Shown here one piece after another: positions 1 through 5,336 of a stretch of DNA of 6,427 nucleotides (positions are counted from its first letter, which is position 1; each line of letters starts with the position of its first letter). Source of the stretch: an uncultured Bryobacterales bacterium (lineage in GTDB: Bacteria; Acidobacteriota; Terriglobia; Bryobacterales; Bryobacteraceae); NCBI GenBank assembly GCA_937859895.1, contig CALMAV010000584.1:1-6427 (forward strand). The letters run 5' to 3'. The position numbers and the translations under genes were made by a program. Below the pieces are notes generated by a model, which saw only the letters and a program-made list of their open reading frames with translations, was not told the origin of the DNA and did no database searches.

Positions 1-563
1 CGCCGCCCCTGCAGATAGCAATCTTCCACCTTCATCGCGACTGTAGCCCCAACCCGTGCAAAGGTGAAGACCATCAAACCAATAAGGGCGCGATCGCGCA
101 GCCCCATGAGCGTATCCGTTTCAATACTGTCGAGGAGCGCGCGAGCTTCGTCCGGAGTGAGCACGGGCGTTTTGCCTTTTCGCTGGGAGTGCTTGGGCCC
201 GCGAACATTCTGGGCCGGGTTCGAGCGGATAACCTGGCCGACCACCAACCAGTCGAACAACATTTTCAGCGCCGCTAGATGTTGCTTGACCGAAGGCCGC
301 GACAAGCTTCCTTGTGACTCTTCCACATAGGCCGCGACGTGAAGGGGCGCCACGGCCGTCAGCTCGCCCAGTCCATGCGTCTCGCACCAGCTCGAGAACC
401 GGCAGACAGCCTGAAAGTACGCGCGGCGCGTATGTTTGTTGCGGATAGTAGCGGTAAAGAACTCCCAGAAGCGGGTCGCACTGTGAGGCGCCAGGAAGAG
501 CGTGGGCAGCTCCACTCGGCTCGCGAGTGGCCGGACGGCAGCGGGCAGAGAAGTGGCAATCAT
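1..563 (-). CDS. Tyrosine recombinase/integrase, left copy, N-terminal part (3' end runs off the window)
   Basis: Site-specific recombinase of the XerC/XerD-like tyrosine family, which cuts and rejoins DNA through a covalent 3'-phosphotyrosine. Reading the minus strand from the ATG at 563 gives 187 uninterrupted codons that leave the window at base 1. Residues 31-120 form the N-terminal core-binding (SAM-like) domain, with TRRAY near 45 and VKQHLAALKMLFDW near 92-105. The catalytic domain begins near 132 and includes LRDRA (155-159) and box I FTFARVGA, with the first catalytic arginine at R170. The later catalytic residues lie outside the window. The ATG is chosen because it overlaps the upstream stop (ATGA, 560-563) and gives the same N-terminal length as the right copy. 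By hand count it shares 91 of 157 residues, gap-free, with the recombinase at 5337-6307. No stop or frameshift is seen, so it may be functional. The family call is secure; the target site is unknown. Confidence 0.93.
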   Translation of the reverse strand, partial: MIATSLPAAVRPLASRVELPTLFLAPHSATRFWEFFTATIRNKHTRRAYFQAVCRFSSWCETHGLGELTAVAPLHVAAYVEESQGSLSRPSVKQHLAALKMLFDWLVVGQVIRSNPAQNVRGPKHSQRKGKTPVLTPDEARALLDSIETDTLMGLRDRALIGLMVFTFARVGATVAMKVEDCYLQGR

Positions 564-796
564 GAGGAGCTGTCCTGCCGATCGCTCACCAGGTCTTCCA
601 AGAACTCCCGGGCTTTTTCCAACGCACGCCGCTGAATAGTGGCATACGATCCGGAGGACTCAATATGGAGTTCGACTCGGACTCCTTCGGGCGCTACCGG
701 TGTGTTCCCGAACTCTTTTCTCCGTTCGAACAGCACGGTCACGCGAAGGAGCTCCGGTGACTGGGTAGGAATCAGGTTGAGCAGGGTTACTTTCAT
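560..796 (-). CDS. Small protein (78 aa) of unknown function, coupled to the left recombinase
   Basis: I do not recognise the family. The product begins MKVTLLNLIP, appears beta-rich to about residue 48, then has a charged helix (YATIQRRALEKAREFLEDLV, 51-70) and a polar DRQDSSS tail. There is no signal peptide or membrane segment. It is probably real because its TGA (560-562) overlaps the recombinase ATG in an ATGA junction, the usual sign of translational coupling. Its start lies at the edge of a short divergent intergenic stretch facing the DUF4238 gene. A purine-rich GGGAAAG lies almost against the ATG, so the ribosome site is poor. The right recombinase has a VapC-type toxin in the same upstream position, so this could be an antitoxin, toxin or element-encoded regulator, but no motif in it supports any of these roles. 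Confidence 0.68.
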   Translation of the reverse strand: MKVTLLNLIPTQSPELLRVTVLFERRKEFGNTPVAPEGVRVELHIESSGSYATIQRRALEKAREFLEDLVSDRQDSSS

Positions 797-811
797 CTTT
801 CCCAGTTATAC

Positions 812-831
812 ATGATAAAGGACGTTATCAT
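812..831. promoter_or_regulatory. Perfect inverted repeat in the divergent intergenic region, candidate operator
   Basis: ATGATAA (812-818) and TTATCAT (825-831) are exact 7-bp complementary arms around a 6-base spacer. The dyad sits between the divergent starts at 796 (minus) and 851 (plus), where both promoters must lie. A repressor binding site acting on both genes is a plausible reading. This is inference: no clear -35/-10 pair is visible and no DNA-binding protein is encoded next to it. Confidence 0.35.
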
Positions 832-850
832 ACGTGAAGTGGAGTCCTGG

Positions 851-1894
851 ATGCCATCGCACACGCCACCTTCTATTGCGCGTGACAACCACTATGTTCA
901 ACAAGCACTTTTGCGGAGATGGTCGGTTGATGGAAACAATCTTTGGGTTTATCGAACTTTGGTTTCTCATGCTCACATTCCAGAGTGGGCGCGGAAGGCA
1001 ATCAGAGGCATTGCTGTGCAAAACGACCTCTATACCGTTTTCTCTGGTGGTCAGGAAATTGATGACTTTGAGCAGTGGATCCAAAGAGAATACGAGGACC
1101 CAGGACTCGAAGCCACGGAGAAGATAGTCACTGGTGGTCTGCTCACTCCCGTTGAATGGACTGCTATTCAACGCTATGTGGCGGCCCAAGATCTGCGGAC
1201 GCCTCTTACTTTCAAAGAAGATATGGAACGCTGGAAGACTCTTGTGCCCTCATTGCTCAACGAGATCTTAAAGGACTTAGCCAACGAAGCTAAACGATTC
1301 CAGGCCGAAGGTGTTACCCATACGCAGCGACTGCATCCCACTCCATACTCCGACTTTGTAAGGGCTAAGGTCCGGCCATCACCCGACGAACTTTCAACGG
1401 ATGGAACATTGCAGTTATCCATGAGAACTGGGCGCAAGTTTTGGGTGGTTAGCATACGGCAACGACTGATCGACAACGCAAACATCATTTGCGGGCAACG
1501 CTGGAGTGTCATCGAGCCTTATGGAGACGAGGAGTGGCCCTTGACGGATCATCCTGTGGTGCGCCTTAATTACTACAGGCTCGGTCAGTATGACTTCAAG
1601 GGAGGCTGGGGAAACACAAATTCAGAATTGTTCATGCCTGTGTCTCCTCGCCACCTGCTGTATGTAAAGGTCGGCAGCAAAGCAGCCAATCGCCCTTCTG
1701 CTTCTAAGGACGTTACTCGGCGACTGCAAAGATTTCTGGTCGAGCGAGCACATCGGTGGATATTTGCTCGACAGAAATTCGATTGGGTCGAAAGCATCAG
1801 GCCTCGTGTAGTCAGTCAGGAGCAATTCGTTACTGAACAAGAGATGTGGAAGAAGTGGCGTGAAGAGCAGCTTGCGTTAGAGAAGTCCTGGTGA
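851..1894 (+). CDS. DUF4238 family protein
   Basis: Intact 347-aa protein assigned to DUF4238, a family whose biochemical role is not established. The signature RDNHYVQQALLRRW lies at residues 11-24, matching the family's N-terminal histidine and 'VPQ-YLR-F' pattern. The C-terminal half has WPLTDHPVV (229-237), like the family's 'SDNPV' motif, and FMPVSPRHLLYV (261-272), matching its 'PISP' strand. No signal peptide or membrane segment is visible, so it is probably cytoplasmic. The ATG at 851 is preferred over the in-frame ATG at 812. GGAG (841-844) lies six bases before it, homologues as I recall them have the histidine close to the N-terminus, and the 812 start would lie inside the inverted repeat and lacks a ribosome site. 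It is divergent from the recombinase operon and has no co-directional partner for about 400 bp. It is one of the few undamaged genes here. Family assignment fairly sure; function unknown. Confidence 0.85.
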   Translation: MPSHTPPSIARDNHYVQQALLRRWSVDGNNLWVYRTLVSHAHIPEWARKAIRGIAVQNDLYTVFSGGQEIDDFEQWIQREYEDPGLEATEKIVTGGLLTPVEWTAIQRYVAAQDLRTPLTFKEDMERWKTLVPSLLNEILKDLANEAKRFQAEGVTHTQRLHPTPYSDFVRAKVRPSPDELSTDGTLQLSMRTGRKFWVVSIRQRLIDNANIICGQRWSVIEPYGDEEWPLTDHPVVRLNYYRLGQYDFKGGWGNTNSELFMPVSPRHLLYVKVGSKAANRPSASKDVTRRLQRFLVERAHRWIFARQKFDWVESIRPRVVSQEQFVTEQEMWKKWREEQLALEKSW

Positions 1895-2306
1895 TATTGA
1901 CTCCTGGCAACGTCCTTAGCGGCAAAGGAGGATGAACCGCTTGGCTTCTAGACTCGCCTTTACGCAATGAGCAACGGGACACACAAATTTCACGGACACG
2001 GAGAATACTCCTCCTGGTAGGTATGAGGCGTAAAACAGAATACTAGGAAGTGTTTGATTGCACTGGGATGAGAACTCAAGAGGTTCACCCCTGCGAATGA
2101 TTCTGGGTGTCTCCTAGTTGCCTAGTGCCCGGCTCCTTCCTGAACAGCGTTCGCTATCATCCTTGGCTAAACATCCTAGCCCGAAGGCGTGGAACCCCGG
2201 CAATGAGGGGTTCAATAGTTAACCGGCTTGTTCTGCAAGGCTTACCCTTCGACCACTTTGGATGTTCGGTTACTCGCCGCTGGGGCTTAGCCGCGCTATC
2301 TGTTGA
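1895..2306. other. 412-bp stretch with no recognisable gene
   Basis: Between the DUF4238 stop and the SprT-like tail I find no reading frame with family motifs on either strand. The open frames here have protein-unlike composition and no ribosome sites. The only structure seen is the GC-rich inverted repeat at 2192-2213. If the SprT-like gene was once complete, its lost upstream part should have occupied this place, yet no metalloprotease HExxH-type motif could be read. This suggests deletion or replacement rather than simple mutation. Confidence 0.6.
2192..2213. repeat. Inverted repeat, 7-bp arms
   Basis: GAACCCC (2192-2198) and GGGGTTC (2207-2213) are exact complements around an 8-base loop. 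A transcript from either strand could form a GC-rich hairpin. No run of U follows on either strand, so it is a weak candidate for an intrinsic terminator. It may be a remnant of a mobile-element end or simply chance. Confidence 0.3.
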
Positions 2307-2459
2307 GGTGCAGCAGTTTTCAGCCCCACTTGTGGCGCAAACGCTTGGGCCAAGCCGGATACGCAATTGATTTGCGGAGCGTGCTACGAGGAAGAGGACG
2401 GAGACATCATGCATCTGACCCCAGAGTCCGCCCAGGATCAACAGCAGGAGGCCGCTTGA
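2307..2459 (+). pseudogene. C-terminal zinc-ribbon tail of a SprT-like protein (remnant)
   Basis: The plus frame ending in the TGA at 2457-2459 reads SPTCGANAWAKPDTQLICG, then ACYEEEDGDIMHLTP and a Gln/Glu-rich end. A CxxCGxNAWAKP motif followed by ICGAC is characteristic of the C-terminal zinc ribbon of SprT-like domain proteins, a family of predicted zinc metalloproteases related to SprT and Spartan. Only about 50 codons remain. The frame is closed upstream by a TGA at 2304-2306, there is no start codon, and the protease domain is missing. The position expected for the first zinc-ligand cysteine is serine (AGC, 2322-2324); the cysteines at 2331, 2367 and 2376 remain. The stop overlaps a TTG that begins the PIN pseudogene, so the two probably once formed an operon. 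Assignment rests on the motif alone. Confidence 0.6.
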
Positions 2460-2957
2460 GCCTTCCCCGGGTTTATCTCGAACCTCTTTCATCAGCTATC
2501 TAGCAGCGGCCCTGCAATGGCGGAACAGCAGTGACGTGAACACGGCACACCGGCAGTTAGTGAGCGCTTTATGGTGGACGAAACAGCGTGAGTAGTTCGA
2601 TCTTTCATCTCGGATGTGGTTGAGAGAGAATGCGCGGTAGGCCACTCGGAAGCCGTACAGCATCGAGTGAAGCTACTCACCGCTGCTCGCATACTGCCTG
2701 ATACTCGGGAGATAATGGAGCTAGCAAAGCGGTTGGTGGAACCAGCCGGTCCCCTGCCCCGCAAGGCCGAAGCTGATGCAACGCACATCGCGTTTGCGAG
2801 CGTGTACGAATGTGACTATTTGCTGACATGGAACTTCAAGCACATTGCGAACGCCCTACTACAACCCGTTCTCTATCAAATCATTCAATCCTATGGCTAC
2901 CAACCTTCACTCCTCTGCACACCCGAACAATTGCTCACCGGATACGGTCATCTCTGA
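2456..2957 (+). pseudogene. PIN-domain toxin (VapC family), inactivated by two frameshifts and a stop
   Basis: PIN-domain toxins are Mg-dependent ribonucleases of type II toxin-antitoxin modules. The intact-frame part (GTG 2616 to TGA 2957) contains PRKAEADATHIAFASVY with the conserved acidic Asp, then YLLTWNFKHIANA and CTPEQLL, all typical of this VapC subfamily. The N-terminal third can be read only after repair. TTG 2456 starts LSLPRVYLE, and restoring one base near 2483 continues as TSFISYLAA. The frame then runs through NTAHRQLVSALWWTKQRE into a TAG (2593-2595). Restoring one T near 2603-2605 gives FDLFISDVVEREC and joins the open part. The repaired length is about 167 aa, normal for the family. 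AGGAGG ends five bases before the TTG. A fragment initiated at 2616 would lack the first catalytic acid and part of the fold, so activity is unlikely. Confidence 0.82.
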
Positions 2958-3111
2958 CGAGATCATGGACGAGCTTGAGGGATTCCGCGAGGCATACGCG
3001 GCCCAGTTTGACTACGACATTGAACGGATGCTCGCTGATGCTCGAGAGTTTGGAAATCAGCATCGCGTAGCTCCGATTGCCACAATCCGGCCTGCAGAAC
3101 GAAACTATTAG
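2893..3111 (+). CDS. Small antitoxin-like protein (72 aa) downstream of the PIN pseudogene
   Basis: An open frame in another phase overlaps the last 65 bp of the PIN pseudogene. Residues 21-51, including SDEIMDELEGFREAYAAQFD and YDIERMLADAR, form an acidic helical segment. It resembles small proteins that I recall encoded beside PIN toxins (pattern 'D-I-EE-R--RE-YAA-FNYD---I--D---R'). The likely role is the cognate antitoxin or an associated small protein, by context and pattern rather than a named family. The start is uncertain. ATG 2893 gives a 22-residue polar lead but no ribosome site. ATG 2965 lies just before the conserved segment and overlaps nothing. The frame is undamaged although the neighbouring toxin gene is dead, so it may be an orphan antitoxin. 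No DNA-binding fold is evident. Confidence 0.6.
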   Translation: MATNLHSSAHPNNCSPDTVISDEIMDELEGFREAYAAQFDYDIERMLADAREFGNQHRVAPIATIRPAERNY

Positions 3112-3149
3112 CGAGTGAACCGTAAAAGTAAAAAAGGTCCAGCCGAATC

Positions 3150-3338
3150 ATGACGAATCAGCAGATGCCAGTCACAGCTGCCTTGAAAAACGCAGTCCTG
3201 AAAGCATTGACGCGAGAGGAACTTCAGGCCGAATTAAATTCGTACACGCGTTACAGGCGGGAAACGAAGGGGGTGTTATCTCTGTCCCAAAGGTTGTGGT
3301 TCGCTACTACGAACCGTGAGAGAAAGCCGTTTCCATAA
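3150..3338 (+). CDS. Possible small hypothetical protein (62 aa), probably frameshifted
   Basis: The family is not recognised. The frame starts MTNQQMPVTAALKNAV and continues LKALTREELQAELNS, a helical, protein-like beginning. After about residue 32 it becomes basic and less protein-like (YTRYRRETKG). Another plus phase over the same stretch reads LQAGNEGGVISVPKVVVRYY, then EP and a TGA at 3317-3319. That TGA overlaps the GTG (3316) of the next frame in a GTGA junction. The simplest reading is one gene with a single-base shift between about 3240 and 3262, ending at 3319. A weak AAAAAAGG lies about 12 bases before the ATG. Low confidence that anything functional is made. Confidence 0.3.
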   Translation: MTNQQMPVTAALKNAVLKALTREELQAELNSYTRYRRETKGVLSLSQRLWFATTNRERKPFP

Positions 3339-3558
3339 ATGTGAGGGTCCCCCAAAAGAGGAAGACAGGAGCACTCACTGGGAAATGGTTTCTTCTGGCA
3401 AGGTAGTCTCTGAATGGCCTTTTGACGAAGGCTTTCCATCGAGTTCATACGCCAAGTGCGAGATTATCCTGTGTGACGGCGAGCATCATACGGCCTGGAT
3501 AGAAAAGGCCGAATCAGGTCTTCGCTGGAATACACACGGGTTCGAATTCGTGAAGTAA
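3316..3558 (+). CDS. Small hypothetical protein (about 80 aa)
   Basis: The family is not recognised. The C-terminal half looks protein-like: WPFDEGFPSSSYAKCEIILC, then DGEHHTAWIEKAESGLRWN and a GFEFVK end, suggesting a small beta-rich aromatic domain. The first 25 residues are less convincing. Possible starts are GTG 3316, overlapping the stop of the preceding shifted frame (GTGA), and ATG 3384, which follows GGGAA closely and would give a 57-residue product. There is no signal peptide or membrane segment. It ends with TAA (3556-3558), 24 bases before a perfect palindrome. Composition and the possible overlap support it weakly; it could also be the tail of a larger lost gene. Confidence 0.4.
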   Translation: MRESRFHKCEGPPKEEDRSTHWEMVSSGKVVSEWPFDEGFPSSSYAKCEIILCDGEHHTAWIEKAESGLRWNTHGFEFVK

Positions 3559-3582
3559 AACCCCGAGATGTTGCTGCTTGGA

Positions 3583-3598
3583 AAGTGCTCGAGCACTT
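3583..3598. repeat. 16-bp perfect palindrome inside a longer nested dyad
   Basis: AAGTGCTCGAGCACTT reads identically on both strands. Outside it, GCTTGG (3576-3581) and CCAAGC (3609-3614) form a second pair of exact arms, so the dyad spans 3576-3614 with a 10-base asymmetry on the right. It lies just after the stop at 3558. No U-run follows, so it is not a standard terminator. A protein binding site, such as a dimeric regulator operator or recombination site, is possible but unproven. Confidence 0.5.
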
Positions 3599-3803
3599 AG
3601 CATAAGCACCAAGCGGGCCGGAGCGGCCGCGTCAATTCTCAGACAGTGGTATTTCACAGCCGCGGTCCGTCACACATGGGTGTTTCGTACGATACAGCCC
3701 GGCCTTCACCTGAGTACGTTGGAACATTCCAAGCCATCTTGTATTACCTGTAATAACGTCCTGTGCCACACTCCGGAGAGAATGCGGTTCAGCTAAAAAT
3801 CCT

Positions 3804-4340
3804 ATGAGAATGTCGCACTTGAGGTGGACCCGTACCTTTCTGTGGCTGTCTGTGACCGCGTGGGGAATAGGCCTGGGAGCCAAGTTATTTGACCTGATCG
3901 TTCTTGCGTCCGCTTGGGGTGCATTTCCGCCAGCGTCGCTCAGACTCTATCCTTATGGTCGAAGTTGGCCAGTTGATCCTGGCGACTTCTTCCAACCGCT
4001 AAGTGGATTCATCCTCATAGCGTCGGTTGGAGCTCTTGTGAGTGGATTCAAAACCGGCAGCAGATACCGCTTATGGCTTTGGCTCCCGGTCATCGCGTTC
4101 CTACTCATCTGGATAGTCACACCAACCGTGTTCTGGCCGCTGATCGTGGAACTTTATCGCGTGGCCAACAATAAGATCGTCAGGAACGATGCGGAGGTGT
4201 CAACACTCGTTCGCCACTGGTTTGTTTTCGACTCGCTTCGCCTCGCCGTAATAGCGATTGGATTTTTGTCATCCGTCCGCGCGATCAGTATTCCTTACCC
4301 TGAATCTCTGGCCGAACTAACTAAGGTCGATCGGGTATAG
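3804..4340 (+). CDS. Four-helix integral membrane protein, DUF1772-like
   Basis: Intact 178-aa protein with four predicted membrane segments at about residues 11-37, 62-81, 89-116 and 140-161. Its pattern resembles DUF1772 / anthrone-oxygenase-like membrane proteins: a first helix with GAKLFDLIVLASAWG, a PP-S---YPYG loop, WPVDPGDFFQPLSG before helix 2, TPTVFWP at the end of helix 3, and HWFVFDSLRLAVIAIGF in helix 4. The family function in bacteria is largely unknown, and the assignment is from pattern memory. There is no cleavable signal; the first helix should stay as an anchor in the inner membrane. The start is ATG 3804 or ATG 3810, two codons later; neither has a clear ribosome site. It is flanked by non-coding DNA and by minus-strand remnants, so it appears to be a single-gene unit. 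It is one of the few undamaged genes in the window. Confidence 0.75.
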   Translation: MRMSHLRWTRTFLWLSVTAWGIGLGAKLFDLIVLASAWGAFPPASLRLYPYGRSWPVDPGDFFQPLSGFILIASVGALVSGFKTGSRYRLWLWLPVIAFLLIWIVTPTVFWPLIVELYRVANNKIVRNDAEVSTLVRHWFVFDSLRLAVIAIGFLSSVRAISIPYPESLAELTKVDRV

Positions 4341-4426
4341 CGCGCGGAACGAATCCCCCTTGTCGGCCAGCGTAGACAGTTCGGCCCTCCGCGAGAGCTG
4401 TACAAATCCAAACCAGCATTTTAAGC

Positions 4427-4734
4427 CTATATACCTGAGTAAATGTGCAGCTTGGCTTCGTAGTCAAAATATACCTCCGCACGTATCGCATTTGAAGATA
4501 TTCTGCTCGTTGGGAACCACTTCCGAATGCACTAGCCTTTGCAGGGAGGCGTTCCAACGCCACAGGTGCGCGGAAAGCGTATTCCCCGTGCTAAAGGAAG
4601 ATCAAAATTGTCCTCCTGCTTGCATTCCGGGCAATTACGGTTGTTCGCCTGATGTTCTTTCCCGCCTTGTACAAGTTGCATTTCTCATCCTTGAATTCCT
4701 CTTGTTTCTTCGTCCGTTTCGCAGTCAGCTTCAC
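4427..4734 (-). pseudogene. Zinc-ribbon protein remnant, multiply frameshifted
   Basis: Read on the minus strand, this stretch gives short protein-like segments in successive frames. First comes a lysine-rich start from GTG 4734 (VKLTAKRTKKQEEFKDEKCN). Next is a frame with ATG 4681, preceded by AAGGA at good spacing, containing NRNCPECKQEDNFDLPL and stopping at 4532-4534. Then comes VHSEVVPNEQNIFKCDTCGG, stopping at 4464-4466. Finally, removing one T from a TTTT run gives FDYEAKLHIYSGI and a TAG at 4427-4429. The paired CPEC and CDTC motifs suggest a four-cysteine zinc ribbon. The GTG at 4734 overlaps the stop of the HEPN-like remnant (GTGA, 4731-4734), implying a former operon. The exact family is unknown, and so is which start was used. 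Confidence 0.42.
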
Positions 4735-5336
4735 TCGTTGAGGCTTGTACTGTAGGTCTTATATCCCAATGGTCCTTCAAGTGCTTTCTTACCAAACCAG
4801 AGATCTTCCGTTGTTAATAGCGGCACCGCACGAGTATGTATCTTATTGAGAAATTCCTCAATGTCGGGCAGCACTAGGGTTAAGAGTCTCTTTAGGCGGA
4901 ATACGTTGCCGTAACGTCGAAACCATATAGGGCGCTTCGGTACCAGGTGGGTGAAGCAATTCGCCCTGTAGCTTTTCTGCTTTGCCGTGCGCAATGATAT
5001 CTCGAATTTCTTTTAGTTCGAGCACCGTTTTAAGAGGTCTGTCCTCTGGTGTCCAGGGCAGACCCACATCATCCGGAATCTTGCGTAACTTCCCTGAGCC
5101 GCCGCGGTAGGGCTCATTCCTGATAAAATTTCGTTCGTCCTTCCATATCGCTGGCGCTATCCGTTCACCTACGTAATTCAGATACGCTTCCACAGTGTGA
5201 TAGGCAAACACTTGCGCAACTACGCTCCGAGTAAACCACCCTTGCTCGCGCTCCTAAACTTCTTTGGCTTGTTCCTTAACAACTTCCCACAGCAAGCGAT
5301 GGATAATCTCTTCACCAGTAAATACAGTTTTGAGCG
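4731..5336 (-). pseudogene. HEPN-like protein, inactivated by an in-frame stop and a frameshift
   Basis: HEPN domains are helical; many are ribonucleases with an R-x4-6-H motif in toxin-antitoxin and defence systems. The largest open piece (GTG 5211 down to 4858) contains FAYHTVEAYLNYVGERIAP and DRPLKTVLELKEIRDIIAHG, which includes R-DIIA-H (R-x4-H, residues 70-75). This matches helical HEPN-like proteins with an 'AYHT-EAYLN-VGE' helix. Upstream in the same frame, VFTGEEIIHRLLWEVVKEQA precedes a TAG at 5254-5256, and no start codon is seen. Downstream, near 4880-4883, one extra base shifts the frame from STLRQRIPPKETL to TLVLPDIEEFLNKIH, which ends at TGA 4731-4733. The repaired length is about 200 aa. 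It follows the recombinase in the same orientation with no gap. Decay is clear; the HEPN label rests on the R-x4-H motif and helix pattern. Confidence 0.55.

Noticed and set aside
90..102. GCGATCGC (HIP1-like octamer) in both recombinase genes
   Set aside because: It occurs at the equivalent codons for the conserved LRDRA motif in both copies, so it follows from protein conservation and not from a repeat family.
121..387. Open frames on both strands within 64-635, such as an 88-aa minus frame
   Set aside because: They are other-phase shadows of the left recombinase, whose true frame is open from 563 to base 1 and has clear family motifs.
806..1189. 127-aa minus-strand frame, plus other minus frames at 1174-1512 and 1585-1840
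   Set aside because: They lie antisense to the DUF4238 gene, lack family motifs and have no ribosome sites.
1932..1970. 12-codon frame after a strong AAAGGAGG, possible leader peptide
   Set aside because: The ribosome site touches the ATG with almost no spacing, the frame is very short, and no gene follows for hundreds of bases.
2042..2118. ACTAGGA and TCCTAGT as distant inverted arms
   Set aside because: Seven-base arms 63 bases apart are easily expected by chance, and nothing else supports an element boundary.
2205..2228. GGGGTTCAATAGTTAACC resembling a tRNA T-arm
   Set aside because: The stem/loop sizes do not fit a T-arm, and no acceptor, D or anticodon arms can be found around it.
2157..2492. 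111-aa minus-strand frame
   Set aside because: It covers the plus-strand SprT-like tail in antisense, and its composition shows no recognisable domain.
3601..3753. 50 open codons reading VNSQTVVFHSRGPSHMGVSY and onward to a TAA
   Set aside because: No start codon near the beginning, no recognised motif and no ribosome site before the internal ATG at 3676. It may be debris, but I cannot support it as a gene.
4360..4755. 131-aa plus-strand frame
   Set aside because: It is cysteine- and leucine-rich in a non-domain-like way and lies antisense to the zinc-ribbon remnant, whose CPEC/CDTC segments make better sense.
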